This document shows positions 7,785 through 16,205 of a stretch of 64,000 nucleotides of DNA, one piece after another. The notes under the pieces were generated by a model, which saw only the letters and a program-made list of their open reading frames with translations, had not been told where the DNA came from and ran no database searches. The DNA is from Luteimonas_C sp035250245 (GTDB lineage: Bacteria; Pseudomonadota; Gammaproteobacteria; Xanthomonadales; Xanthomonadaceae). Made by a program: the position numbers and the translations under genes. Each line of letters starts with the position of its first letter. Position 1 is the first letter of the stretch. The stretch spans positions 1-64,000 of the forward strand of contig DATFFH010000091.1 of NCBI GenBank assembly GCA_035250245.1. Reading direction: 5' to 3'.

Positions 7785-8575
7785 GGCTTCTTCGGCTTGA
7801 GCAGCATTTCGATCGCCTTGCCTACCGCAACGAAAGCAAATGTCCCGGTGATGTGCGTCGCGGCGCCGAGCCCCGCGCCGCAATCCAGTTTTAGGGCCGC
7901 ATCGGCGCCCAGCTTCGGGCGCACGCCGGACACGCTGCCGTCGGCCTGCGGATAGCGGACGTTTTCCAGCGAATAAATCGCCGGCACGCCGAAATAGCGT
8001 TGCGGGCTTTTCGGAAAATTGAACTCGGCGCGCAGCTTCTTGCGGATCAGGGCGAGCATGGCGTCGTGTTCGGTGCGGGACAGATCGCGGACCCGGACCA
8101 GCGTCGGGTCGGTGCGCCCGCCCGCCGAGCCGACTGCGATCACCGGCTGCTTGCGGCGCCGGCACCAGGCGATCATCTCGACCTTGGCGCGGAAACTGTC
8201 GCAGGCATCGAGCACCAGATCGAAGCCGCCGCCCAGCAAAGGTTCGAGCGTCGAGGGCGTAACGAAAGCCGCCACCGCATCGACCGACATCCCCGGGTTG
8301 ATCGCCCGGCAGCGTTCGGCCAATGCCTCGGCCTTGTTGCGGCCGTATTGACCTTCCAGCGCCGGCAATTGCCGGTTGGTGTTGGACAGGCATAGATCGT
8401 CGGCGTCGATCAGGCTCAGATGGCCGATGCCCGAACGCGCCAGCGCTTCGGCCGCCCACGATCCCACACCGCCCACACCCACTACCGCCACCCGGCAATC
8501 GCCCAGGCGCGCGAGCGCACCGCGCCCGTACAAGCGGTCGATGCCGGCGAAACGTTCCTTCCATCCTTCACGCAT
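7781..8575 (-). CDS. tcdA: tRNA threonylcarbamoyladenosine dehydratase (ThiF/E1-like)
   Basis: 264 aa. The E1-like nucleotide site GVGGVGSW (33-40), the adenylation motif SNTNRQ (64-69) and the C-terminal LDCGAGLGAATHITG region match TcdA/CsdL. The enzyme uses ATP to cyclise t6A37 of ANN-decoding tRNAs to ct6A, usually with CsdA/CsdE as sulfur or electron partners. Neither partner is in the window. The gene is convergent with tatD, and its TAG stop lies in the edge of a palindromic element. Confidence 0.88.
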   Translation of the reverse strand: MREGWKERFAGIDRLYGRGALARLGDCRVAVVGVGGVGSWAAEALARSGIGHLSLIDADDLCLSNTNRQLPALEGQYGRNKAEALAERCRAINPGMSVDAVAAFVTPSTLEPLLGGGFDLVLDACDSFRAKVEMIAWCRRRKQPVIAVGSAGGRTDPTLVRVRDLSRTEHDAMLALIRKKLRAEFNFPKSPQRYFGVPAIYSLENVRYPQADGSVSGVRPKLGADAALKLDCGAGLGAATHITGTFAFVAVGKAIEMLLKPKKP

Positions 8576-8674
8576 CGCGCCAGTTTAGCTTGCGCGGCGC
8601 CGGGCTCGCCCTGCTGCATGGACGGCCGCCCGCGACGGCATGTTATGTTCGCCGCGTCCCATACGGAGCCCGCC

Positions 8675-9127
8675 ATGTCTTCGCCAGCCCCGAACACGCC
8701 CGCCCCGAAGAAGCCTTCCGCCGCCGGCCGCTATCTGTTCCTGTTCCTGCTCGGGCTGGTGCTCGGCATCGTCGCCACGGTGATGGCTTTGCGCGCGATC
8801 GAAGCGCGCAAGGATCATTTCCACGAAGCGGTGATGCACGTGCAGGGCTGGCATCTGAAGCAGCTCAAGACCAGCGTCGAGCAGAACCGCTGCGGCGCCA
8901 CGGACACCTTGCCGCACCTGCAGGCGCTGCGCACCCTGGCCAACGATCTGGAGCCGGCCTTCCCGGACCTGCGCGAGGATGAGCGGTTCGCGCGCCACGC
9001 CAGCGGCATGCGAGCCGCGCTCGACGGCGCCCTGGCCTCGCCGCCGATGAGCTGCCCGGGCGTGACCGCCGCGGCCGACAAGGTCGGCGAAGCCTGCAAG
9101 GCCTGCCACCAGGATTTCCGCAACTGA
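8675..9127 (+). CDS. Membrane-anchored cytochrome c'-like protein
   Basis: 150 aa from ATG 8675, chosen over an upstream in-frame ATG because GGAG lies eight bases before it and the extension is antisense to tcdA. One transmembrane helix spans about 19-41 (YLFLFLLGLVLGIVATVMAL), followed by a helical domain and a single haem motif CKACH (141-145) six residues from the C-terminus, ending HQDFRN. A C-terminal CxxCH after a four-helix region is the class II (cytochrome c') arrangement. The usual c' is a soluble periplasmic protein; here it is tethered. It could bind NO or carry electrons; no redox partner lies adjacent. Helix prediction is by eye. Confidence 0.7.
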   Translation: MSSPAPNTPAPKKPSAAGRYLFLFLLGLVLGIVATVMALRAIEARKDHFHEAVMHVQGWHLKQLKTSVEQNRCGATDTLPHLQALRTLANDLEPAFPDLREDERFARHASGMRAALDGALASPPMSCPGVTAAADKVGEACKACHQDFRN

Positions 9128-9138
9128 ATTGGCGCTGG

Positions 9139-9165
9139 ACGGACCGCCGCAGGTTGACGGTCCGT
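9139..9165. other. Short hairpin after the cytochrome gene
   Basis: ACGGACCG (9139-9146) and CGGTCCGT (9158-9165) form a perfect 8-bp stem with an 11-base loop, 12 bases past the stop codon. No T-tract follows, so it is a possible transcript-stabilising or Rho-dependent end rather than a clear intrinsic terminator. Confidence 0.4.
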
Positions 9166-9235
9166 TCATGGTGGCGGCTCTAATTTCATGCCCGCAAGCA
9201 GGCGCACCCGACGCCCGCTCACCCAGGAGAGCCGC

Positions 9236-9730
9236 ATGAACATCCGTCTGATCAGTCTGGCCGCCCTCGCCTCGCTGGCGCTGGCCGGTTGCGCCACTTC
9301 GCCGGGCTATTACGGCGGCGGTGGCTACAACAACAACGGCGGCTACAACAATCCGCCCCCTCCTTCTTACGGTAACAACAGTAATTGCTACGACTGCGGC
9401 CAGGTGGTCGGCATCCAGCGCGTGGCCGGTTCCGGCGCCCCGCGCGCGACCGGCGCGATCCTGGGCGGCATCGTCGGCGCGGCCGCGGCGCGCGAGATCG
9501 CCGACGACCACACCGACAGCAAGGGCCGCAAGAACACCGCCACGGTCGCGGGCGCCGCCGCCGGCGCGCTGGCCGGCAACGCGATCCAGAACCGCGTCAG
9601 CAATGCCGAGAACGACGTCACCGTGCGCATGAACGACGGTCGCACCGTGACCATTCGCCAGGTCGACATGGCCGGCATCCGCATGGGCGCGTACGTTCGC
9701 GTTTACAACAACCACGTCTGGCCGCAGTAA
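9236..9730 (+). CDS. Glycine-zipper 2TM lipoprotein (SlyB-like)
   Basis: 164 aa from ATG 9236 with AGGAGA ahead. The signal peptide ends in a lipobox LAGC with Cys19 as the likely lipidated residue. A Gly/Tyr/Asn/Pro-rich low-complexity stretch (about 22-48) follows, then NCYDCG and VVGIQRV. The glycine-zipper block is GAILGGIVGAAAAREIADD with AGAAAGALAGNAIQN. The C-terminal part (VTVRMNDGRTVTIRQV) resembles the small beta domain of SlyB/PcP proteins. It is likely an outer-membrane lipoprotein. A second zipper protein, without a lipobox, is at 5621-6433. Confidence 0.8.
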   Translation: MNIRLISLAALASLALAGCATSPGYYGGGGYNNNGGYNNPPPPSYGNNSNCYDCGQVVGIQRVAGSGAPRATGAILGGIVGAAAAREIADDHTDSKGRKNTATVAGAAAGALAGNAIQNRVSNAENDVTVRMNDGRTVTIRQVDMAGIRMGAYVRVYNNHVWPQ

Positions 9731-9754
9731 GTCGCGGCGGATTCGTTCGGACAA

Positions 9755-9782
9755 GCGGCCCGCATCGCGGGCCGCTTTTTTT
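9755..9782 (+). terminator. Rho-independent terminator
   Basis: A perfect 9-bp stem GCGGCCCGC/GCGGGCCGC with an ATC loop is followed by seven T, 25 bases after the glycine-zipper lipoprotein stop. Confidence 0.88.
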
Positions 9783-9890
9783 CGGCCGGATACCGACGTG
9801 ATGCGACGCAGAATGCGCCGTTCTCGCTGTCCGGAGTAAGGTGGGGCGTCCGCCCCCGCGGACCACGTCATCGACATGAGGGACAATACG

Positions 9891-10991
9891 ATGAAATCCA
9901 CGCTACTGGGCGTCACGCTCGGCACCACCCTGCTCGCCGCCGCGATCGCCGCCGCCGGCGCCGCGCAACCTTCGGCCAAGTTCAATCCGTTACGCGTCAG
10001 CATGACCGCGGCGACGGCCGACTCGGGCGGCTTCCTGGGCGCCGTCGAAATCGTGATCACCAACACCGGCAACCGCACCGTGCGCGTGCCGAAGTGGGAA
10101 CTGCCTTCGGAGCTGCTGGAGGCCAAACTATTTCAGGTGAGCCGCGACGGCGTCCCGGTGCAATACGAAGGACCGATGATCAAACGCGGCCTGCCCGGCG
10201 CCGAGGACTTCGCGATCCTGCGCGCCGGCGAAAGCTACCGCGCCGTGGTCGACCTGACCGCGGCCTACGACATGTCGCAAAGCGGCCGATACGTCGTCAC
10301 GATGATCTCGCCCTTGCAGCACGCATCGACTTCCGGCGGCGAGATGCTGAAAGACACTCGTGGCTTGCCGATGCTGCTGCAGACCGCGCCGCTGAGCCTG
10401 TGGGTGGACGGCAAGGACCAGTTGGGCGCCGTGCGCGAGAACAAAGGCAAGCCGGGCGGCGGCGGAACCGTCGTCAACGGCGTCACCTATAAAGGTTGCA
10501 CCACCACGCGGATCGACACCGCCGGCCAGGCCGTGGTCCAAGCTAGGAACTATGCGGAAAACGGCAAAGGCTATTTGAACTCGGGCACGACCGGCCCGCG
10601 TTACACCACCTGGTTCGGCGCTTACACCTCTTCCCGTTATTCCACCGCCCAGCAGCATTTCACCGCCATCGATCAGGCCTTGGACCAGAACAACGGCGAA
10701 ATCACCATCAACTGCGGCTGCAACCAGAACTACTACGCCTACGTCTATCCGAACCGTCCTTACGAGATCTTCGTTTGCAAAGCCTTCTGGAGCGCGCCGC
10801 TGGTCGGCACCGACTCCAAGGCCGGCACCCTCATCCATGAAGCCAGCCACTTCAACGTCGTCGCCGGCACCGACGACATCGTATACGGCCAGGCTGGCGC
10901 GAAGAACCTGGCGCTCAGCGATCCGAACGGCGCGCTCAACAACGCCGACAACCACGAGTACTTCGCGGAAAACACGCCGTCACAGAACTGA
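9891..10991 (+). CDS. Secreted M35-family zinc metalloendopeptidase (peptidyl-Lys type)
   Basis: 366 aa from ATG 9891, with GAGG upstream; a weaker in-frame ATG lies five codons earlier. A signal peptide covers about 1-25. Residues 28-180 form a beta-rich pro-region (ITNTGNRTVRVPKWEL). The catalytic domain follows (about 195-366), with HEASH at 316-320 and the aspzincin signature GTDDIVYG at 326-333, which supplies the third zinc ligand. It ends NADNHEYFAENTP. Four cysteines (203, 275, 277, 296) fit the two disulfides of fungal peptidyl-Lys peptidases, from memory of that family. The enzyme is probably exported as a zymogen and cleaves at lysines. It has its own terminator and looks monocistronic. 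Confidence 0.85.
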   Translation: MKSTLLGVTLGTTLLAAAIAAAGAAQPSAKFNPLRVSMTAATADSGGFLGAVEIVITNTGNRTVRVPKWELPSELLEAKLFQVSRDGVPVQYEGPMIKRGLPGAEDFAILRAGESYRAVVDLTAAYDMSQSGRYVVTMISPLQHASTSGGEMLKDTRGLPMLLQTAPLSLWVDGKDQLGAVRENKGKPGGGGTVVNGVTYKGCTTTRIDTAGQAVVQARNYAENGKGYLNSGTTGPRYTTWFGAYTSSRYSTAQQHFTAIDQALDQNNGEITINCGCNQNYYAYVYPNRPYEIFVCKAFWSAPLVGTDSKAGTLIHEASHFNVVAGTDDIVYGQAGAKNLALSDPNGALNNADNHEYFAENTPSQN

Positions 10992-11015
10992 CCAGCGTTT
11001 TCGATGCGCAATAAA

Positions 11016-11043
11016 AAACCCCCGGCATCGCTGCCGGGGGTTT
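11016..11043. terminator. Bidirectional intrinsic terminator
   Basis: A 12-bp stem, AAACCCCCGGCA (11016-11027) and TGCCGGGGGTTT (11032-11043), around a TCGC loop. A-rich sequence lies on one side and TTTCTTTTT on the other. It serves the convergent M35 protease gene and the cold-shock gene. Confidence 0.88.
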
Positions 11044-11070
11044 CTTTTTCATCGGTTCAAACCGACCGGA

Positions 11071-11280
11071 TCACATCGGCTCTACGGCGTCCGCCTGCAG
11101 ACCCTTCTGACCCTGGACGACGGTGAAGCTGACCTTCTGGCCTTCCTTCAGGCTCTTGAAGCCCTGCGACTGGATCGCACGGAAGTGCACGAACACGTCC
11201 TCGCCATTCTCGCGGCTGATGAAGCCGAAACCCTTGGCGTCGTTGAACCACTTGACGGTACCTGTTTCACGGTTCGACAT
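11071..11280 (-). CDS. Cold-shock protein, CspA family
   Basis: 69 aa with the nucleic-acid-binding motifs RNP1 KGFGFI (16-21) and RNP2 VFVHF (29-33) and the opening TGTVKWFN. The start at 11280 has GAGGAG nine bases upstream; a longer frame adds 14 unsupported residues. These proteins bind single-stranded RNA/DNA and melt secondary structure during cold or growth transitions. The roughly 250-base upstream gap to the divergent DUF456 gene could hold a regulated leader, but I saw no recognisable cold box. Confidence 0.92.
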   Translation of the reverse strand: MSNRETGTVKWFNDAKGFGFISRENGEDVFVHFRAIQSQGFKSLKEGQKVSFTVVQGQKGLQADAVEPM

Positions 11281-11536
11281 CGGTCTTGCTCCTCGAAGCG
11301 GTTGATATTCGCCGCGACTCACCTTTTTACATCAGGCTCGCGACGGTGCTGGTTGCAAGGAGGCAGCGAGGTGCAACGATGTAGCGGATCGCAGAACAGG
11401 ATCTACCCATCAGGCCACGGTTCACGGTGACCCTTGAAACTCAGCGAGGGCAACTTACCCCGGCATTTGCGAAAATGCAATCCGATGCCGTATGGCCCAA
11501 AAGCCGACGGACGTCCCACTTTCGAAGGGGAATTTG

Positions 11537-12040
11537 ATGGATCCGAACACTATTTATTATGTCGTCGCAGCGCTCCTGGTCCTGGTCGGCGTGGCCGGCA
11601 CCGTGCTGCCGGCGCTGCCGGGCCTGCCGCTGGTGTTCGCGGGGATGCTGCTGGCGGCGTGGGCGGGCGATTTCGAAAAGATCGGCATCCCGACCATCGT
11701 CGTTCTGGCGGTGCTGACGCTGCTGTCGATGGCGGTCGATTTCTGGGCCACCGCCCACGGCGCCAAGCGCGTCGGCGCCAGCCGCAAGGCGCTGGTCGGA
11801 GCGGTGATCGGGACCTTCGCCGGATTGTTCGTGTTTCCGCCGTTCGGATTGTTCGTCGGGCCTTTCGCAGGCGCGCTGGCCGGCGAATTGTTGCATCGGC
11901 GCAACCTCGATCGGGACAGCCTGGGCCACGCCGCCAAAGTCGGATTCGGCACCTGGTTCGGCATCGTCCTGGGCGTGGTGCTCAAGCTGGGCATCGCCTT
12001 CGCGATGATCGGCTTGTTCGTGCTGGCCTGGTGGTTGTGA
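11537..12040 (+). CDS. DUF456 family inner-membrane protein
   Basis: 167 aa from ATG 11537, preceded by AAGGGG. Four hydrophobic segments are visible (about 5-35, 48-68, 85-118 and 138-166). The N-terminal VLVGVAGTVLPALPGLPLVF is the hallmark of DUF456. The glycine-rich VGAVIGTFAGLFVFPPFG also fits. Function of the family is unknown. It stands alone upstream of the MscS gene, with a 64-base gap that holds no obvious terminator. Confidence 0.82.
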   Translation: MDPNTIYYVVAALLVLVGVAGTVLPALPGLPLVFAGMLLAAWAGDFEKIGIPTIVVLAVLTLLSMAVDFWATAHGAKRVGASRKALVGAVIGTFAGLFVFPPFGLFVGPFAGALAGELLHRRNLDRDSLGHAAKVGFGTWFGIVLGVVLKLGIAFAMIGLFVLAWWL

Positions 12041-12104
12041 GCGCGTCGACGCGACCTTAAGCGCGAATGCTTACACTGCCCGCTGACCCGCCATTCCCTT
12101 CCTG

Positions 12105-13454
12105 ATGCCCAGCGCCGATCGAAACCACCGCATTGCCCCGCGCCGAGCTTTCGCTTGGCTGCTCTGCCTGTTGATCGTCTGCTTCAGCGGCGCCGCCTGG
12201 TCCATACCGGCGGCGCTGCTCGCCAAGCCCGCGCCCGCGGCGTCGGCCGCATCGGCCGATCCCGCCGCCGATCGCGACGCCCGCGACAAATTGGCCGTGC
12301 GCTTGCGTTCCGCGGACGGCCTGCAGGCGGTGGTCCCCAGCGTGAGCAATGGCGTGGCGACGCTGGACGGCCTAGTTCGCGACGAAGCGCGACGCAAAAC
12401 CGCCGCGACCATCGCGGCGCAAACGCCGGGCATCGTCAAAGTCGAGAACCGGGTCGAAGTGCATACCGGCCTAGGCACGCGTTTGCGCGCGGCCTTCGAT
12501 CTGATGGTCGCCAAGCTGATCCAGCTGGTCGCGGCGACGCCGTTGCTGTTGGTCGCCGTCGCCATCGTGCTGCTGGCCTCGTGGCTGGGCGGTTTCTTCG
12601 CCCGGCGCCTGAACTGGCTGCGGATCAAGAGCAGCAATCCTTACATGGACGGTCTGCTCAAGCGCGTGGTTCAGACCGTGGCGATATTGATCGGCGTGCT
12701 GATCGCGCTGGATCTGCTGGGTGCGACCTCGCTGGTCGGCGCGGTGCTGGGTTCGGCGGGCGTGGTTGGCTTGGTGGTCGGCTTCGCGTTCCGCGACATC
12801 GCCGAGAACTACGTGTCCGGCGTGCTGCTCAGCCTGCGCCGTCCGTTCTCGCCCGGCGACCACGTGGTGATCGACACCCGCGAAGGCAAGGTCGTCGCGC
12901 TGAGTTCGCGCGCCACGGTGCTGATGACGATGGACGGCAACGAGCTGTTGATCCCGAACGCGATGGTGTTCAAGTCGATCATGCTGAACTACTCGCGCAA
13001 TCCGAAGCGGCGGTTCGATTTCACGATCTCGATCGACGCTTCGGAATCGATCTCCAAGTCCACCGCTCTGGCTTTGGAGCAGATCGCCAAGGTGCCTGGC
13101 GTACTGGACGATCCGGCGCCTTCGTCGGTGGTCAAGGATTTCGCGCCAAGCGGCATCGTGCTGCAGTTCTTCGGCTGGGTGGACCAGCGCGCATCCGACC
13201 TGGGCAAGACTCGCGGCGAAGCGATTCGTCTGGTCAAAGCCGCTTTCTCGACGGCCGGCATCGACCAGCCGCAGACGACCTACAACATCGTCAGCAAGCG
13301 CTCCAGCGCGGAGGAAACCCCGCCGCCGAAGGAACGCGAATCCCGCGGCGCGCAGGCCGACACCTCGGTCAACCGCGACATCGATATACAGCTGGCCGCC
13401 GCGCAGCGGGCCGAGGACAAAAACCTGCTGGATTCGGGAGAAACCAAGCCATGA
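12105..13454 (+). CDS. Mechanosensitive ion channel (MscS family) with N-terminal BON domain
   Basis: 449 aa. A signal or first membrane segment lies at about 15-35, followed by a BON-like periplasmic domain at about 60-120 (NGVATLDGLVRDEARRKT, VKVENRVEVH). The MscS core comes next: helices at 145-165 and 188-205, the pore helix GAVLGSAGVVGLVVGFAFRD (212-231) and the beta domain FSPGDHVVI with LLIPN. The C-terminal tail after about 400 is charged and probably disordered. It likely opens on membrane tension to release osmolytes. The gene's stop overlaps the pldA start (ATGA), so the two are translationally coupled. Confidence 0.88.
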   Translation: MPSADRNHRIAPRRAFAWLLCLLIVCFSGAAWSIPAALLAKPAPAASAASADPAADRDARDKLAVRLRSADGLQAVVPSVSNGVATLDGLVRDEARRKTAATIAAQTPGIVKVENRVEVHTGLGTRLRAAFDLMVAKLIQLVAATPLLLVAVAIVLLASWLGGFFARRLNWLRIKSSNPYMDGLLKRVVQTVAILIGVLIALDLLGATSLVGAVLGSAGVVGLVVGFAFRDIAENYVSGVLLSLRRPFSPGDHVVIDTREGKVVALSSRATVLMTMDGNELLIPNAMVFKSIMLNYSRNPKRRFDFTISIDASESISKSTALALEQIAKVPGVLDDPAPSSVVKDFAPSGIVLQFFGWVDQRASDLGKTRGEAIRLVKAAFSTAGIDQPQTTYNIVSKRSSAEETPPPKERESRGAQADTSVNRDIDIQLAAAQRAEDKNLLDSGETKP

Positions 13455-14614
13455 CGGCGCATCGCTTCGTTGTTTGCGCGCTGGGCTCGGCGACGATGCT
13501 CGGCAGCGTCGCGGCTCACGCCCAGAGCTACCGCCCCGGCAGTCCGGAAGCCTGCACCGCGATCGCGGTGGATGCCGAACGCTTGGCCTGCTACGACACC
13601 GCGTTGCAGCGGCAGGCACCGGAAACGCAGCAAGCCGACGCGGCCGCCGCCGCGGCTGCCGCGGAACTCAAGGTCGCCAAGCAGGAGGCGAAAGAGAGCT
13701 CGCCTTTGACCGCGAAGGAACGCGCCAGGCGCGCGGTCGACGGCTTGTTCGGCCGCGACCTGGTCAGCAGCGACGATGCGGCGCTCGCCAACGCCGGCAA
13801 AGGTTCGCTGCTCGATCGGCGCTGGGAACTGGCCAAGGATTCCAAGCTCGGCCCGTTCCAACTGCGTGCTTACAAACCGGTCTATCTGTTCCCCGCCTTC
13901 TGGACCAGCAAGAAGAACGAAACGCCGCACTCGCCCAATCCGAACAACACCGTCACCCAGGCCGAACCACTGGATCAGCTGGAAGCCAAGTTCCAGATCA
14001 GCTTCAAAACCAAACTGGCCGAAAATCTGTTCGGCGACAACGGTGACCTGTGGGGTGGTTACACCCAGAGCTCGCGCTGGCAGGTCTACAACGCCGAGAC
14101 TTCGCGTCCGTTCCGAGAAACGGACTACGAACCGGAAGTGATGCTCGTGTTCCGCAACAACTACAGCATCGGCGGATGGAAGGGCCGGATGACGGGCATC
14201 CAATTGACCCATCAGTCCAACGGCCGCAGCGATCCCTTTTCGCGCAGCTGGAACCGGGTGGTCCTGAATTTCGGCCTGGACCGCGAGAACTGGGCCTTGA
14301 GCATCCGCCCTTGGTACCGGATTCCCGAGGACGCGAAAGACGACAACAACGCCGACATCGAAGATTACGTCGGGCGCATGGACGCCACCCTGGTCTACAA
14401 CAAGAACGGGCACGAAGTCGCATTGATGGCGCGGCATTCGCTGCGCGGCGGCGAACGTTCGCACGGCGCCGTGCAATTCGATTGGGGCTTCCCGATCAAT
14501 AATCTGCTGCGCGGCCACTTGCAGATATTCGACGGCTACGGCGAAAGCCTGATCGACTACAACCATCGGGCGACCTACATCGGCCTGGGGATTTCGCTAT
14601 TGGAATGGTACTGA
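13451..14614 (+). CDS. pldA: Outer-membrane phospholipase A (OMPLA)
   Basis: 387 aa starting at the ATGA overlap with the MscS gene. Signal peptide 1-24 ending AHAQS. The catalytic residues match OMPLA: H254 and S256 in THQSNGRS, N268 in SRSWN, and S264 as the likely calcium-site serine, with the same spacing as E. coli His142/Ser144/Ser152/Asn156. Beta strands end with ISLLEWY, an outer-membrane aromatic C-terminus. An Ala-rich helical insert (about 55-95, QADAAAAAAAAELKVAKQEA) between signal and barrel makes it longer than the usual ~270-290 aa. The enzyme hydrolyses phospholipids misplaced in the outer leaflet when dimerised with calcium. Confidence 0.9.
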   Translation: MTAHRFVVCALGSATMLGSVAAHAQSYRPGSPEACTAIAVDAERLACYDTALQRQAPETQQADAAAAAAAAELKVAKQEAKESSPLTAKERARRAVDGLFGRDLVSSDDAALANAGKGSLLDRRWELAKDSKLGPFQLRAYKPVYLFPAFWTSKKNETPHSPNPNNTVTQAEPLDQLEAKFQISFKTKLAENLFGDNGDLWGGYTQSSRWQVYNAETSRPFRETDYEPEVMLVFRNNYSIGGWKGRMTGIQLTHQSNGRSDPFSRSWNRVVLNFGLDRENWALSIRPWYRIPEDAKDDNNADIEDYVGRMDATLVYNKNGHEVALMARHSLRGGERSHGAVQFDWGFPINNLLRGHLQIFDGYGESLIDYNHRATYIGLGISLLEWY

Positions 14615-14682
14615 CGCCGCTCCGTACACCGGCCGCATCCGATACCCTGGATTCCGGTTCCGCCGGACGACGAGCACATCAC

Positions 14683-15675
14683 ATGCCCCTACCCGCCCGT
14701 TTCAAAGCCTTCCGCATCCACAACGACGCTTCCGGCTACCGCAGCGGCATCGAACAAATTCCGCTCGACGACCTCGCCGCGGGCGAAGTCGTCGTCAAAA
14801 CCGCGTTCTCCTCGGTCAACTTCAAGGACGCCCTGGCCGGCACCGGCAAAGGCAAGATCCTGCGCCAATTCCCGCTGGTCGGCGGCATCGACGTCGCCGG
14901 GCACGTGGTCGCCTCGACCGATCCGAAGTTCAAGGAAGGCGATGCGGTGCTCGCCACCGGTTCGGGCCTGAGCGAGACACGCGACGGCGGCTATTCCGAA
15001 TACGCGCGGCTGGAAGCGAAGTGGACGATCCCGCTGCCGCAAGGTTTGAGCTTGCGCGAAAGCATGATCTTGGGCACCGCCGGCTTCACCGCGGCGCTGG
15101 CGTTGTTGCGCATGAGCGAAAACCGGCAGACGCCGGAATTGGGACCGCTCGCGGTCACCGGCGCGACCGGCGGCGTCGGCTCGCTGGCGATCGACATCTT
15201 CAGCAGCGCCGGCTATGAAGTGCATGCGATCAGCGGCAAAGCGGGACAAGCGGCTTACCTGAAATCGATCGGAGCGAGCGAAGTGCTGGGCCGCGAGGCG
15301 CTGAGCACCACGCGCCCGATGGAAACCGCGCGCTTCGGCGGCGGCCTGGACAACGTCGGCGGACCGATGCTGGCGAGCCTGCTGGCGCAAACCGCGCCTT
15401 ACGGCAACGTCGCCAGCGCCGGACTGGCAGCCGCATCCGACCTGCCGACGACAGTGATGCCCTTCATCATCCGCGGCGTTTCCCTGCTCGGCGTGGCCTC
15501 GGCCGGCACCGCCCGCGACATCCGCGACGAAGTCTGGCGGCGCCTGGCGGGCGAGTGGAAACCGCGGCATCTGGAGACGATCCGCACCGCCGAAACGACG
15601 CTGGAAGGCTTGCCGGACGTGTTCGAACGCATGTTGGCCGGCGGCTCGCACGGCCGGACCCTGGTCACATTCTGA
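14683..15675 (+). CDS. acuI: AcuI/YhdH-type NADPH:quinone/acryloyl-CoA oxidoreductase (MDR family)
   Basis: 330 aa. The start at 14683 (MPLPARFKAF) matches family N-termini; the longer frame overlaps pldA. Seen are the MDR segments SSVNFKDALAGTGKGKI and PLVGGIDVAGHV, and the nucleotide-binding TGATGGVGSLAID. Near residues 255-300 come YGNVASAGLA and PFIIRGVSLLGV, typical of the YhdH/AcuI group. AcuI reduces acryloyl-CoA to propionyl-CoA with NADPH and protects from acrylate. The zinc-binding cysteines of alcohol dehydrogenases are absent. The symbol rests on family resemblance. Confidence 0.78.
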   Translation: MPLPARFKAFRIHNDASGYRSGIEQIPLDDLAAGEVVVKTAFSSVNFKDALAGTGKGKILRQFPLVGGIDVAGHVVASTDPKFKEGDAVLATGSGLSETRDGGYSEYARLEAKWTIPLPQGLSLRESMILGTAGFTAALALLRMSENRQTPELGPLAVTGATGGVGSLAIDIFSSAGYEVHAISGKAGQAAYLKSIGASEVLGREALSTTRPMETARFGGGLDNVGGPMLASLLAQTAPYGNVASAGLAAASDLPTTVMPFIIRGVSLLGVASAGTARDIRDEVWRRLAGEWKPRHLETIRTAETTLEGLPDVFERMLAGGSHGRTLVTF

Positions 15676-15741
15676 ACCATTCCAGGCGCCGGGAATGGCC
15701 GCCGCCGCGCTACAATCCGCCGGTATCCATAGGGGAAAAGC

Positions 15742-16122
15742 ATGGCGCGCATCTTGATCGTCGACGATTCGCCGTCGCAGCTGATGGGCATCCGGCGCAT
15801 CGTCGAAAAACTCGGCCACGAAGCGCTGACCGCCGAAGACGGCTCGGCCGGCGTGGACATGGCCAAGCGCGAGAAGCCCGACCTGATCCTGATGGACGTG
15901 GTCATGCCCAACCTCAACGGTTTCCAGGCCACGCGTTCGATCAACCGCGATCCGTCAACCCAGCACATCCCGGTCGTGCTGGTCACCACCAAGGACCAGG
16001 ATACGGACCGCGTCTGGGGCATGCGCCAGGGCGCCAAGGCCTATATCACCAAGCCCTTCAGCGAAGCGGAGTTGGCCGAAGTGGTCGGCCTGTTGCTCGG
16101 CAGCGGACCCGAAGCCGCCTGA
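15742..16122 (+). CDS. Single-domain response regulator, PilH/CheY-like
   Basis: 126 aa from ATG 15742, with AGGGGA upstream. A complete receiver domain: acidic pair D8-D9, phospho-acceptor D52 in LILMDVVMP, T82/T83 and K104 in YITKPF. There is no output domain. The stretch GIRRIVEKLGHE and VTTKDQDTDRVWGMRQGAK are like PilH/PilG regulators of type IV pilus twitching motility. No pil or che genes lie in the window, so the partner kinase is unknown. It is followed by an R2 palindrome. Confidence 0.85.
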   Translation: MARILIVDDSPSQLMGIRRIVEKLGHEALTAEDGSAGVDMAKREKPDLILMDVVMPNLNGFQATRSINRDPSTQHIPVVLVTTKDQDTDRVWGMRQGAKAYITKPFSEAELAEVVGLLLGSGPEAA

Positions 16123-16126
16123 CCTC

Positions 16127-16201
16127 TTTTGTAGGTGCGAATTCATTCGCACGCTTTTTATTTTCGCGAAGAGCGTGCGAATGAATTCGCACCTACGAAA
16201 A
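16127..16201. repeat. REPIN-like inverted repeat, family R2 (copy a)
   Basis: Left arm GTAGGTGCGAATTCATTCGC (from 16131) and its complement ending at CTAC (16196), around a short A/T-rich middle. Within each arm GCGAATTCATTCGC is itself palindromic. A second copy is at 29401-29466. It lies between convergent genes (response regulator and cbpA). Confidence 0.85.
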
Positions 16202-16205
16202 GCTC

